A program made the position numbers and the translations under genes. From Echinicola sp. 20G (GTDB lineage: Bacteria; Bacteroidota; Bacteroidia; Cytophagales; Cyclobacteriaceae): a stretch of 64,000 nucleotides of DNA. Positions 9,509 through 18,561 of this stretch are shown here, in pieces. The stretch lies in contig NZ_AP024154.1 of NCBI RefSeq assembly GCF_015533855.1, positions 3,602,501 through 3,666,500 on the forward strand. The letters are read 5' to 3'. Below the pieces are notes generated by a model. That model was not told the origin of the DNA. It was given only the letters and a program-made list of their open reading frames with translations, and ran no database searches. Position 1 is the stretch's first letter. The number at the start of each line of letters is the position of its first letter.

Positions 9509-10441
9509 TTATTTGAAGGCATCTGCTTTGTGATAGGCGTCAATAAGGGCTTGCTCACCTTCTTTTCCTGGCATGGCATTTCCATGTTCCATGCCACAGA
9601 CTCCTTTGAATCCTTGGTTATCGATCCATTTGAAGACATTTTGATAGTTGATCTCACCTGTCCCAGGTTCCTTTCTGCCTGGATTGTCTCCAATTTGAAT
9701 ATAGGCGATTTCCTCCCAGCAAAGCTGCATGTTTTTGATCAGGTCTCCTTCATTTCTTTGCATGTGATAAATGTCGTAAAGAATCTTGCAAGCAGGGCTG
9801 TCCACTGATTTGCAGATCAGGTATCCCTGATTGGAGTGCCTCAAAAATAGGTCGGGGTTATCACTCAGTGGCTCCATGACCATCGTTAAATTGTGCGGTT
9901 CAAAAACATCGGAGGCCAATTTATAGGCTTCGATTACATGGGCTGTTTGTTGGTCCAAAGGTAATCTCCGCTCAAAATACCCAGGTACCACTGTCATCCA
10001 TTTGGCATTGACTATTTTGGCTACTTCTACTGCTTTCTCACATTCTTTTACAAAAGCATCTTTGAACTCTTGCTTACCAGTAGTTAGTCCGGTTTTCCAA
10101 TTGAAGCCTGGGTCAATCACAAAAACCCCCATGGTCATGTTGTTCTTCTCCAGTGCTGCACCGATACGTTTTTGATCTTCCAATGAGCGCTTCATAAGCC
10201 CATTGTCCTCAAAAGCAGTAAAACCTTGTTCGGCCATGAAATTGATTTGATCTACATAATCATCGCCGGCGTGGTTTTTAAACATGCCAAAGTGAGGAGC
10301 GTAGTTCATATTGAATTCTCTTCTTGCTTTGGCTTTTTCTGAAGTACTTGCCAGTGATACTCCACTGGTGAATGTAGCCAAGGCACTACCTAGGGCAGCA
10401 TTTTTTAAAAAATTCCTTCTAGGGTTAGTGTGGTTTTTCAT
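9509..10441 (-). CDS. Exported TIM-barrel sugar isomerase-like protein
   Basis: A 310-residue protein of the xylose isomerase-like TIM barrel superfamily (AP endonuclease 2 fold), closest in style to hydroxypyruvate isomerase. The N-terminus 'NPRRNFLKNAALGSALA' is a twin-arginine-like signal, so it is probably exported folded. Motifs typical of the family include 'GQ..NFMAEQGFTAFEDNG'-like start-of-barrel residues, 'VMEPLSDNPDLF' and the near-terminal 'GVCGMEHGNAMPGKEGEQAL'. Metal ligands (Glu, Asp, His, Glu) can be supplied by those blocks. The true substrate is unknown. It is alone, and close to but not co-directional with the glucuronate genes. Confidence 0.8.
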   Translation of the reverse strand: MKNHTNPRRNFLKNAALGSALATFTSGVSLASTSEKAKARREFNMNYAPHFGMFKNHAGDDYVDQINFMAEQGFTAFEDNGLMKRSLEDQKRIGAALEKNNMTMGVFVIDPGFNWKTGLTTGKQEFKDAFVKECEKAVEVAKIVNAKWMTVVPGYFERRLPLDQQTAHVIEAYKLASDVFEPHNLTMVMEPLSDNPDLFLRHSNQGYLICKSVDSPACKILYDIYHMQRNEGDLIKNMQLCWEEIAYIQIGDNPGRKEPGTGEINYQNVFKWIDNQGFKGVCGMEHGNAMPGKEGEQALIDAYHKADAFK

Positions 10442-10721
10442 TTTAATATTGTTGTTAATTGCAGTAATTATTAAGGTTATTTTGAGAAATACAGTATTTT
10501 CAAAAGCTGTTCAATATAAATAGTTATCTATCGATTCGCAAGGGATTTGGTTTGCGAGTTCCACCCTTTAGGATAAATGGAGGATACAATCAAAAGGATA
10601 TCAATTATGAAATGTGACAACATGTGTCTGTCTTTTTGTTCTGCCTAAGGTCAATGATGTCATATGGATGAAAAAATGTTACATTTATTACATTATCAAA
10701 GCTTGAATTCTAGGTGACAAT

Positions 10722-11690
10722 ATGAATCGAATAGACCGCTTAACCGCAATATTGACCCATTTACAATCCAAAAGATTGGTCAAAGCACAGCAGATTGCTG
10801 ATCGTTTTGATATTAGTTTACGGACGGTTTATCGCGATGTAAAAGCGCTCGAAGAAGCTGGTGTACCCATCATCGGTGAAGCAGGTTCAGGGTATTCTTT
10901 GGTGGAGGGATACAGGTTACCCCCTGTCATGTTCACAGAAGATGAGGCAATGGCTTTTGTAGTAGCAGAAAAAATGGTTGAAAAGCTAACAGATAAAGAA
11001 AGTGCAGCCCATTTTAAATCGGCCATGTATAAAATCCGGTCTGTACTTCGCAGTGGGGAGAAGGAAATCTATGAACAGGTAGAAACGCATATTGAAATCA
11101 GAAAGAAAGCCAATACTCTTCAGCAAGCCAATAGGCCTAAGACGATCCCTACCATTCTTTCAGGTGTAGTAAACAAAGTGGTATTGATCATGGAGTATCA
11201 AGCAATGGGCAAAGAGGTTGCATCAGAAAGAAAAATAGAGCCAGTGGGTATCTACTATTTTTATGATCAATGGTATATGATTGCTTATTGTCGCCTTAGA
11301 AATGCCTACAGAACTTTTCGAATAGACAGAATAATTTCTTTGAGGGAATTGGAGGAGAAATTTGAAGATAAACATCCAAGTTTGCAGGCCTATTTAAAAG
11401 AGTTGGAGAACAAAAAGGAGTTGACCAAGATTGTGGTTGAAGTGGATAAATCGGTGGCACCGTATCTGAATCAATCGAAATATGAATATGGTTTGGTGTA
11501 TGAAGCAGATGTAGCAGATAAAGTGGAGATGACATTTATGCTGCCTTATGAGGATGACTTTATGAGGTGGTATTTTATGTTTGCAGAATATGCTGATATC
11601 CAGTCCCCGGATCATTTGAAGGATAAGGTCATTCAAAAAATGCAGGAAAAGTGGGAGCGATTAAAGAAAAGCACTAGCCTACTGACATAG
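10722..11690 (+). CDS. WYL-domain transcriptional regulator (YafY-like)
   Basis: A 322-residue protein with an N-terminal DeoR/HTH_11 winged helix (residues 3-60; 'RIDRLTAILTHLQSKRLVKA', 'ISLRTVYRDVKALEEAGVPI'). A linker leads to a WYL domain at about 140-215 ('IEPVGIYYFYDQWYMIAYCR') and a WCX-like C-terminal extension (about 235-315). Such proteins bind DNA and use the WYL fold to sense ligands or nucleic acids. The target cannot be inferred: neighbours on both sides are unrelated and 280 bases separate it from the upstream divergent gene. Confidence 0.9.
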   Translation: MNRIDRLTAILTHLQSKRLVKAQQIADRFDISLRTVYRDVKALEEAGVPIIGEAGSGYSLVEGYRLPPVMFTEDEAMAFVVAEKMVEKLTDKESAAHFKSAMYKIRSVLRSGEKEIYEQVETHIEIRKKANTLQQANRPKTIPTILSGVVNKVVLIMEYQAMGKEVASERKIEPVGIYYFYDQWYMIAYCRLRNAYRTFRIDRIISLRELEEKFEDKHPSLQAYLKELENKKELTKIVVEVDKSVAPYLNQSKYEYGLVYEADVADKVEMTFMLPYEDDFMRWYFMFAEYADIQSPDHLKDKVIQKMQEKWERLKKSTSLLT

Positions 11691-11909
11691 GGTTGTCACT
11701 ATTGAAGCTTTACTTTGTCCTAAAGAAAACCAAAAAACATAAAGAGATGCTTCCGCGTACTTTCTTTAATGTTTTGAATTTTGGGAATGAAAATTTTGTG
11801 ATTCTAGAGTTCGCGGTTTTCAAGTGTTTATATTTGTGTCACTTCTTAAGGCGGATTATTGGCCGAATGATTCAGAGATGACTTTAAGATTAAATAAATC
11901 TATTTTGTT

Positions 11910-12122
11910 ATGATTTTGGTATTTAAAACATCTATTGATAATGAAACTGAAGTCGATCATGTAGCTCCTGTTTTGAACAGGATTTTGGGAAAAGGGGCGT
12001 GGAATTTTGACTTGGAAGATTGTGATCGGATTTTAAGGGTTGTTACCGAAGTAGATCAAGTAGAAGAAATTGCAACAGCAATCTCTGCATCTGGTTTTTT
12101 TTGTGAAGAATTGGGTGATTGA
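11910..12122 (+). CDS. Small ferredoxin-like (HMA-like) protein without CxxC
   Basis: A 70-residue protein whose pattern (beta strand 'MILVFKTSI', helix 'VDHVAPVLNRILGKG', strand 'WNFDLEDCDRILRVVT', helix 'QVEEIATAISASGF') matches the beta-alpha-beta heavy-metal-associated fold. The metal-binding CxxC is absent; only C38 and C65 remain. Similar proteins are widespread in Bacteroidota without known function. It sits just upstream of the haem-uptake promoter on the same strand, but a promoter in between argues for separate control. It is probably expressed, given its conserved-looking composition and ATG start. Confidence 0.6.
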   Translation: MILVFKTSIDNETEVDHVAPVLNRILGKGAWNFDLEDCDRILRVVTEVDQVEEIATAISASGFFCEELGD

Positions 12123-12272
12123 ACTTCAATCGATTTTTAGTTAATGTAAAGTGTTTTTTCTTCCGATTTAAGAAATTCAAAAGAGGTATTAATAAATTTT
12201 TTTGATCGTTTTTCAAAAACAATCACGCTGTAATGATTTTATAAAACCTATAGTTATTATCAATTACAATTA

Positions 12273-12304
12273 ATTTGGATTAAATCTAAATAGATATACT
12301 TTTG
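12273..12304 (+). promoter_or_regulatory. hmu operon promoter with overlapping Fur-like operator
   Basis: TTTG at 12274-12277 (-33) and TACTTTTG at 12297-12304 (-7, TAnnTTTG) are 19 bases apart, the ideal Bacteroidota promoter. A 19-bp palindrome ATTTGGATT-A-AATCTAAAT (12273-12291, one mismatched pair) covers the -33 box and the spacer. A second half-site AATCTAAAT (12322-12330) ends two bases before the hmuT ATG. This layout would let an iron-bound repressor such as Fur block transcription. The regulator identity is inferred. Confidence 0.7.
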
Positions 12305-12331
12305 TGAAGTTATCTGTAATTAATCTAAATA

Positions 12332-13198
12332 ATGAAAAGGTTTATAGCGCTGTTTTTAATATCTGCTTTGTTGCTTTCATGTGGCTCGAAGTCTTCTGAA
12401 AGTACTCAGCAGGAAGAAGTCTATTCGTCCAAAAAAATCATCACAGCAGGGGGCACTATTACTGAAATTGTCTTTGCATTGGGACATGGAGATGAGATCA
12501 TTGCAACGGACAGGACAAGTACTTACCCTGCCAGCATGCAATCATTGCCTTCTATTGGATATAGAAATCAGATTCAAGCGGAAGGGATACTTTCCCTTGG
12601 TCCAGATATGATTTTGGTGGAAGAAGGTTACCTCAATGATGACGTGCTATTACAACTTCAAAATAGTGGTAAGGAAGTTCATGTCTTTGAAAAACCACTT
12701 GATAAATCCAGCTCAATAAGTTTGATAGAGTCTGTTGGCCAGCTGTTTAAAGAAGAAGGAAATTCCAAAAAATTAGTGGATGATCTCGAACAAGACTTTA
12801 GTAGGTTGGAAGCATTGAAGACTAATGATAAAAGAAGTCCTGAAGTGATCTTTATCATGTCCAGAGGCCCTGAAACAGTCTTTTTGGCTGGTAGAGAAAC
12901 TTTTGCAGATGCCATCATCCAATTGGCAGGAGGCAAGAAATCCCCAGTGGACTTTGAAGGAATTAAGCCACTTACTCCAGAAGCTTTAGCTGCCATCAAT
13001 CCTGAATACATCTTACTGTTTGAATCGGGTTGGAAAGCATCAGGTGGAAAAGATGGTTTGAAAGCCATTCAAGGAATCACAGAAACTGAAGCTTGGAAAA
13101 AAGACCAACTGATAGCGATGGATGGTCATTATCTTTCTGGGTTTGGACCTAGATTAGGAAAGGCGGCTATAGAGTTGTTCGAAAAGACCCACCCTTAA
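12332..13198 (+). CDS. hmuT: Haem ABC transporter substrate-binding lipoprotein
   Basis: A 288-residue periplasmic binding protein of the BtuF/HmuT class (cluster A-II, PF01497). The lipoprotein signal peptide has its lipobox at 'ALLLSC' with C17 as the acylated residue. The mature part has the family start 'KKIITAGGTITEIVFALGHG' and the long-helix two-lobe architecture. It binds haem delivered across the outer membrane and passes it to HmuU/HmuV. It is the first gene of a tight operon (10 bases to hmuU) led by the promoter at 12273-12304. Assignment to haem rather than siderophore or cobalamin relies on the linked hmuS and hmuY. Confidence 0.9.
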   Translation: MKRFIALFLISALLLSCGSKSSESTQQEEVYSSKKIITAGGTITEIVFALGHGDEIIATDRTSTYPASMQSLPSIGYRNQIQAEGILSLGPDMILVEEGYLNDDVLLQLQNSGKEVHVFEKPLDKSSSISLIESVGQLFKEEGNSKKLVDDLEQDFSRLEALKTNDKRSPEVIFIMSRGPETVFLAGRETFADAIIQLAGGKKSPVDFEGIKPLTPEALAAINPEYILLFESGWKASGGKDGLKAIQGITETEAWKKDQLIAMDGHYLSGFGPRLGKAAIELFEKTHP

Positions 13199-13208
13199 GT
13201 TTAAAGCC

Positions 13209-14282
13209 ATGATACTGTCTTTAAATTATCATAATGTTCGATCCAAGCGCCCATTAATTCTGGGGGTATGCTTTGTATTGCTTTTAGCTTCGGCACTATT
13301 GGCCTTGCTGACAGGAGCTTACCCCATATCGTTGTCGGAAGTAGTGAATGTTATTCTGAGCAAGTTTGGCTTGAGTTTAATCGAAGTTCCTGATGAAAAA
13401 ATGGCAGTATTGTGGACCATAAGGTTACCAAGAGTATTGTTAGCGATTTTGGTTGGGGGTGCCTTGGCTGTTGCAGGGGCATCTTTACAGGGACTTTTTA
13501 GAAATCCATTGGTAGAGCCTGCCATCATAGGAGTCAGTTCGGGAAGTGCTTTGTTTGCGGTTATCATGATCGTTTTTTCAGGAACGATTGGTTGGCAATT
13601 GCAATCCATCATGGGGGTCTTTGCTTTGCCATTTGCTGCCTTTATAGGAGGCTTGCTGAATACTTTCCTGGCTTACAGATTGGCCAGTAAAGGAGGCAAA
13701 ACTGACATTTCCATTTTGATATTGGCTGGAGTGGCCATCAATGCACTCTCAGCAGCTTTGATAGGCTTGGTAATTTATTATGGAGATGACAATGCCATTC
13801 GAAACTTCACATTTTGGAGTTTGGGAAGTTTGGGAGGCGCCAGTTGGACAAAACTTTATATAGCAGGAACATTGGTCTTGCTCAGTTCTGTAATCATCAT
13901 GTCATTTCCAAGGTCATTGAATGCCCTTGCTATCGGAGAGTCGGAAGCTTTCCATATGGGGGTAAATGTACAAAAAGTAAAGTATGTGGTGCTGTTCTTT
14001 AGTGCATTGGCCGTAGGTGCAGGGGTGTCTGTGACAGGGGCCATTGGCTTCGTAGGGCTGGTGGTGCCTCATTTGGTCCGAATGGTTTTGGGATCTGACC
14101 ATCATACGCTTTTACCAGTTTCATTTCTGACAGGAGGGATTTTGTTGTTGATTTCTGATGTCCTTTCGAGGATAATAGTGGCGCCCGCAGAACTCTCCAT
14201 AGGAATCATTACGGCCATTTTAGGGGCACCGTTCTTTATCTATATACTGATGAATTTTAAGCAAAAAAGAATAACCGTATGA
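13209..14282 (+). CDS. hmuU: Haem ABC transporter permease (FecCD family)
   Basis: A 357-residue inner-membrane permease of the FecCD/BtuC family with about ten transmembrane helices. Family motifs include 'LRLPRVLLAILVGGALAVAG'-type (here 'IRLPRVLLAILVGGALAVA', near residue 74), 'GLFRNPLVEPAIIGVSSG' and 'GAIGFVGLVVPHLVRM' near the coupling helix. It forms the dimeric channel that receives haem from HmuT. Its stop overlaps the start of the ATPase gene by 4 bases (ATGA), indicating translational coupling. Confidence 0.93.
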   Translation: MILSLNYHNVRSKRPLILGVCFVLLLASALLALLTGAYPISLSEVVNVILSKFGLSLIEVPDEKMAVLWTIRLPRVLLAILVGGALAVAGASLQGLFRNPLVEPAIIGVSSGSALFAVIMIVFSGTIGWQLQSIMGVFALPFAAFIGGLLNTFLAYRLASKGGKTDISILILAGVAINALSAALIGLVIYYGDDNAIRNFTFWSLGSLGGASWTKLYIAGTLVLLSSVIIMSFPRSLNALAIGESEAFHMGVNVQKVKYVVLFFSALAVGAGVSVTGAIGFVGLVVPHLVRMVLGSDHHTLLPVSFLTGGILLLISDVLSRIIVAPAELSIGIITAILGAPFFIYILMNFKQKRITV

Positions 14283-15091
14283 TCGCAGCCAATGGAATTC
14301 ATTTCTGTTTAAAAAATAGACCGATTCTGGAAGAAATTGATGTTTCAATTTCTTCGGGTGAGCTGGCTGTGGTACTGGGCCCTAATGGAGCAGGGAAATC
14401 CACTTTGCTTAAGTTACTGACTGGAGAACAAGTTTGTTCGAATGGCAAAATAACTATTAACGGTGAAGCGATCGAAAGCCTTAAAACCAACGAGCTGGCA
14501 AAATATCGGGCAGTGATGCCACAGCATTCGGTTGTTAATTTCCCTTTCACTGTTGAAGAAATAGTGAGACTAGGTGCTTTATCGCATGATAAACAGACGC
14601 GTTCTTCCCAACTTTTGGAAGAAGTGATGAAGCTCACACAGGTTGAAGCTTTTAGGCATAGAATGATCAATGAACTCTCAGGCGGTGAAAGACAAAGGGT
14701 GCATTTGGCCCGTGTTCTTCTCCAAATTTGGGAAGACAAGCCCTTTCCTAGGTACTTGTTTTTGGATGAACCTACCTCGAGTATGGATATCGCCCAACAG
14801 CATTTGGTGCTTAGTATTGTGCAACAGCTGAAAAAGCGAAACATTGGTGTTTTTGCCATTTTACATGATCTCAATTTGGCCGCTCAATATGCCGATAAGA
14901 TCCTGTTGATGAAGGAAGGCAATATTCTTTATTCCGGTAGTGTTCAGGAAGCAATGCAGGAAGCAAAACTGACTGAAATTTATGGGCATCCCATTTCAGT
15001 TTTGCCACACCCTTCTATAGAAAATGCTTTGATGATCAGTTCTGAAGCACTGGTCAACAACAAACAATACATCTCATTTAAAACAGCTTGA
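14279..15091 (+). CDS. hmuV: Haem ABC transporter ATP-binding protein
   Basis: A 270-residue ABC ATPase. Walker A GPNGAGKST is at residues 34-42, the Q-loop near Q82, signature LSGGE at 133-137, Walker B LFLDEP at 160-165 and the switch histidine H196. It powers haem import through HmuU at the cytoplasmic face. Length and the extended loop before Walker B ('QIWEDKPFPRY') are typical of HmuV. It overlaps hmuU by 4 bases, and hmuS begins within a few bases of its stop. Confidence 0.93.
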   Translation: MIAANGIHFCLKNRPILEEIDVSISSGELAVVLGPNGAGKSTLLKLLTGEQVCSNGKITINGEAIESLKTNELAKYRAVMPQHSVVNFPFTVEEIVRLGALSHDKQTRSSQLLEEVMKLTQVEAFRHRMINELSGGERQRVHLARVLLQIWEDKPFPRYLFLDEPTSSMDIAQQHLVLSIVQQLKKRNIGVFAILHDLNLAAQYADKILLMKEGNILYSGSVQEAMQEAKLTEIYGHPISVLPHPSIENALMISSEALVNNKQYISFKTA

Positions 15092-15093
15092 AT

Positions 15094-16140
15094 ATGAATA
15101 CAATTGTTAAAGACAACGAGTTAAAAGAAAAATATAAAAACTTCAAAGCAGAAAATCCAGGTATCAGAATCAGGGAAGCGGCCAAGCAATTGGGCGTTTC
15201 GGAAGCTGAGCTTTTAGCGACATCTATTGGAGAAGGTGTAGTGCTATTGGAAGGGAATTGGGCGGATTTCATCTTACAATGCAGAGATTTAGGGAGAGTT
15301 TTGGCTTTGACACGTTCCGAGGGATGTGTTTTGGAACATAAAGGTACTTTTCAGAAAATCAGTATTCATGGTACCGCTCCAAATCAAATAGCCACGGTGA
15401 TTGGCCCCATAGAACAAAGGATATTTTTTAGCAATTGGAAGTTTGGTTTCTCCGCTGAAATTCAGGGAGCAAGAGGGCCAATGAAAAGCTTTCAGTTTTT
15501 TGACAAAGCTGGAGATGCCATTTTGAAGATTTATATGCAAAAAGAAAGCAACCTGGAGGTCTTTGAGCAACTGACGCAAGAGTATAAAGCTTTGGATCAA
15601 TCCGCTGTTTTGGACATAGAGACCATTCCTGGCCCTGAATATGCCAAAGAGGTAGACGTAGCTGCATTTAGACAGGATTGGGAAAATATGAAGGATACCC
15701 ATGACTTTTTTGGGATGCTCAAGAAACACAAGGTACATCGTTTGGAGGCTTTAAAATTGATAGGCGAAAAATGGGCCTATCCTGTTGAAAAACTAGTGGT
15801 TAGAAATATACTGGAAACGGCTTCTGCAAAAAAACTTCCAATTATGGTCTTTGCTGGAAATAGAGGAAACATCCAAATCCATCAAGGGAAAGTGAGAACT
15901 ACCAGACAGCTTGACAATTGGTTCAATGTTATGGATCCGGATTTTGTGATGCACCTCAATGAGGACACCATAGACAGTGCTTGGGTGGTGCATAAAAACA
16001 CTACGGATGGATTGGTATCATCTGTGGAACTTTATGACCAAACAGGTGAACTGATCGCACAATATTTCGGATTGAGGAAGCCCGGAATTCCTCAAAATGT
16101 AAGTTGGAAAAATTTGATAGACAACTTACCGCGCATTTAA
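15094..16140 (+). CDS. hmuS: Haem-degrading/trafficking factor (HemS/ChuS family)
   Basis: A 348-residue protein made of two tandem HemS-like halves (about residues 20-165 and 190-345). HemS/HmuS/ChuS proteins bind cytoplasmic haem and degrade or hand it over. Conserved features include the N-terminal 'KAENPGIRIREAAKQLGVSE', 'TRSEGCVLEHKG', 'GNRGNIQIHQG', 'NWFNVMDPDFVMHLNE' and the C-terminal 'GLRKPGIPQNVSW'. The ATG at 15094 is preferred to the TTG at 15088. It lies within the hmu operon directly after the transporter, so imported haem could be processed at once. A stable hairpin follows before the receptor gene. Confidence 0.92.
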   Translation: MNTIVKDNELKEKYKNFKAENPGIRIREAAKQLGVSEAELLATSIGEGVVLLEGNWADFILQCRDLGRVLALTRSEGCVLEHKGTFQKISIHGTAPNQIATVIGPIEQRIFFSNWKFGFSAEIQGARGPMKSFQFFDKAGDAILKIYMQKESNLEVFEQLTQEYKALDQSAVLDIETIPGPEYAKEVDVAAFRQDWENMKDTHDFFGMLKKHKVHRLEALKLIGEKWAYPVEKLVVRNILETASAKKLPIMVFAGNRGNIQIHQGKVRTTRQLDNWFNVMDPDFVMHLNEDTIDSAWVVHKNTTDGLVSSVELYDQTGELIAQYFGLRKPGIPQNVSWKNLIDNLPRI

Positions 16141-16187
16141 GACGAACTCAATTTTTTATAATTGTCTCTTTACTTTTTGAGTTGTTT

Positions 16188-16215
16188 TGAATCCTCGGGC
16201 TTCGGTCCGGGGTTC
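16188..16215 (+). terminator. Stable UUCG-tetraloop hairpin inside the hmu locus
   Basis: CCTCGGGC (16193-16200) and GTCCGGGG (16205-16212) pair over 8 bp, with two G-T wobbles, around a TTCG tetraloop. Flanking GAA/TTC can extend the stem past one bulged T. There is no strong T tract after it (GTTCATTTAAC). It may be a weak terminator, a processing site or an mRNA stabiliser between transporter and receptor genes rather than a simple terminator. Confidence 0.5.
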
Positions 16216-16246
16216 ATTTAACTCTTGAAGTCAGTAGTATTTAAAT

Positions 16247-18550
16247 ATGATGAAAAAGATTATTTATACCCTGTTACTCAACTTAATCTGTGGGTTGGTT
16301 TTTGCTTATGGGCAAGCCTTGCAGGTTCAAGTTCAGGATGCCAAAGGAAGCCCTATTCGGCATGGCATTGTCCGCATGGGTGAGCAGCAGTTGCTCACAG
16401 TCGATGAGGACGGTATGGTGCAAATCAACCTGGCCGCAATTGAAGCATCCACAGTTTTGCAAATCTACGCCATGGGGTATGAGAAAGTTGAGATCACAGT
16501 AGGGGAGTTACAACAAAACCCCAAAGTAATTCTCAAAGAGTCGCTTGGCCAGATGGATGAATACGTTCTTTCTGCTACGCGGACCAACAGAAGTGTAGAG
16601 GATTTACCTATGCCTGTAAAGGTATTGACAACAGAGAAAATACAGGAAACCGGAGCATTCAGGTTATCAGATGTGTTGAGTGAACAGACAGGTTTACAGC
16701 TTGTGGCCGATCATGGAACAGGTTTACAAATGCAGGGCTTGGATTCAGATTACATCCTGATTTTGTTGGATGGAGAACCTTTGATTGGTAGGACAGGGGG
16801 AACTTTTGATCTGGATAGGATCAGTGTCAGCAATATCGATCGAATAGAAATTCTTAGAGGGCCATCCAGTGCGATTTATGGCAGTGAGGCAATGGCCGGA
16901 GTAGTGAATATCATTACTAAAAAACAAGAAGAACAATTGACCGCTAAGGTAATGGGCAGGTATGGTTCTTTTAACTCCCTAGACTTGGGAGGGGAACTAG
17001 GCTGGCAGAAAAATGGCTGGCAGCTTTACGGCTACTACAATCATTACAGTACAGATGGTTATGATTTGAGTCCGGAAAGTCTGAGCAATACCAAATCCCC
17101 TTATGATGCGCAAACTGCCCAGTTGAAATTGGGAAAAGACTTGGGAGAGAAATGGAAAATCAATCTTAGCAGCAGGTTCTATGATGAAAAATACCAGGAT
17201 ATCATGGAAACGACCAGAGGAAATGAATCTGTGATTGCTGACATGGAAGGCAGCCGTAGGGATATCAATATCAACCCTTCAGTAACCTTTAAGCCTTCGA
17301 AGGACTGGAACTTTACGCTGCGACATACCACATCCATTTTTGATACACATTCTTCTATTGTCTATCGAGAAGATGGGGCATTTCTGGATAAGGAAGATTT
17401 TTCCCAAAACTATCACCGTACTGAGCTTCAAACAGATCATACACTGGGCGACAAGCAATTGCTGACAGTAGGGGTGGGGCATCAAATAGAGACTGTAGAG
17501 GCAACTCGCTATGATGATGTCAACCGGTTTGATGCCAGCTACCTTTACCTGCAGCATCAGTGGACCCCTTCCGAAAAATGGAATGTGGTGACAGGAGCCA
17601 GAGGAGATCATCACAGTCAATATGGTGGACGTGTGAGCCCTAAAATTTCTGCCATGTACAAATTCTCTGATCAATTTAGCTGGCAGGCTTCCATTGGGGC
17701 AGGTTTCAAGTCCCCGGATTTCAGACAGCTATTGCTCAACTTCAATAATGCTGCTGTAGGCTATTATGTCTATGGTGCCAATTTGGTGGAAGATGGTGTT
17801 GCCCGATTGCAGGAGCAAGGTCAGGTACAGCAAATATTAATGGATCCAAGTTTATTTGGAGATTTGGACGCAGAGCATAGCTGGGCGTTTAATACAGGCT
17901 TTAGATGGCGGGTCAGCGAAGATCTTCTTGTCAGTACGAACTTTTACAGAAACCAGATTTATAACCTGATTGAGACCGCTGCGGTGGCAAGGCTGACCAA
18001 CAGCCAGCATGTTTATAGCTACCTTAACCTCAGCGAAGTAATTACACAAGGAGCAGAAGTAGATGTCAACTATCGAGTGGGTTCTCAGTGGCGTTTTTCT
18101 TTGGGATACGCTTATTTGGATAGCAGGGATCAGGAAGTACTCGACGGAATCGAAAATGGTGAATACTTCAAGAGAAATGGACAGAACCAAACGACAAGAG
18201 TAACCAAGGCAGACTATGGTGGATTGTTTAATCGCAGTCGTCACAGTGGAAATGTCAAGGTAAACTTTTGGGAAAAGCATACAGGAGTCAATATGGCGCT
18301 AAGAGGAATCTATAGAGGCAAGTATGGATTTGGAGATATTAATGGCAATCAAATTCTGGACGATGAATCAGAATATGCAGATGGTGTATTTCAAATTCAC
18401 CTGACTTTAAACAAGCAATTTGACAATGGGATTGGAGTGGAGACAGGCGTGAGAAATATCACAGACGCCTTGAATCAATATGATTCTACTAACCCCGGAA
18501 GAACCTATTTTATAGGAATCAATACCTCACTAAATCAATTATTTAAATGA
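16247..18550 (+). CDS. hmuR: TonB-dependent haem receptor
   Basis: A 767-residue outer-membrane receptor. The signal peptide (residues 1-22, near FAYGQA) is followed by a carboxypeptidase-regulatory-like repeat (about 25-95) common in Bacteroidota. A plug domain (about 105-225; 'DVLSEQTGLQLV', 'ILRGPSSAIYGSEAMAGVVN') and a 22-stranded barrel to the C-terminus follow, with late blocks such as 'GVETGVRNITDALNQYDSTN'. It brings haem or haemoprotein-derived haem through the outer membrane using TonB energy. Haem specificity is inferred from the gene order hmuTUVS-hmuR-hmuY. Its stop overlaps the first possible hmuY start by 4 bases. Confidence 0.9.
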   Translation: MMKKIIYTLLLNLICGLVFAYGQALQVQVQDAKGSPIRHGIVRMGEQQLLTVDEDGMVQINLAAIEASTVLQIYAMGYEKVEITVGELQQNPKVILKESLGQMDEYVLSATRTNRSVEDLPMPVKVLTTEKIQETGAFRLSDVLSEQTGLQLVADHGTGLQMQGLDSDYILILLDGEPLIGRTGGTFDLDRISVSNIDRIEILRGPSSAIYGSEAMAGVVNIITKKQEEQLTAKVMGRYGSFNSLDLGGELGWQKNGWQLYGYYNHYSTDGYDLSPESLSNTKSPYDAQTAQLKLGKDLGEKWKINLSSRFYDEKYQDIMETTRGNESVIADMEGSRRDININPSVTFKPSKDWNFTLRHTTSIFDTHSSIVYREDGAFLDKEDFSQNYHRTELQTDHTLGDKQLLTVGVGHQIETVEATRYDDVNRFDASYLYLQHQWTPSEKWNVVTGARGDHHSQYGGRVSPKISAMYKFSDQFSWQASIGAGFKSPDFRQLLLNFNNAAVGYYVYGANLVEDGVARLQEQGQVQQILMDPSLFGDLDAEHSWAFNTGFRWRVSEDLLVSTNFYRNQIYNLIETAAVARLTNSQHVYSYLNLSEVITQGAEVDVNYRVGSQWRFSLGYAYLDSRDQEVLDGIENGEYFKRNGQNQTTRVTKADYGGLFNRSRHSGNVKVNFWEKHTGVNMALRGIYRGKYGFGDINGNQILDDESEYADGVFQIHLTLNKQFDNGIGVETGVRNITDALNQYDSTNPGRTYFIGINTSLNQLFK

Positions 18551-18561
18551 TCATCAATAAC

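Noticed and set aside
11693..11881. 62-residue open frame on the plus strand just after the WYL gene
   Set aside because: No recognisable motif, low-complexity composition rich in Phe and Lys, poor leader, and no sign of conserved pattern. Treated as non-coding.
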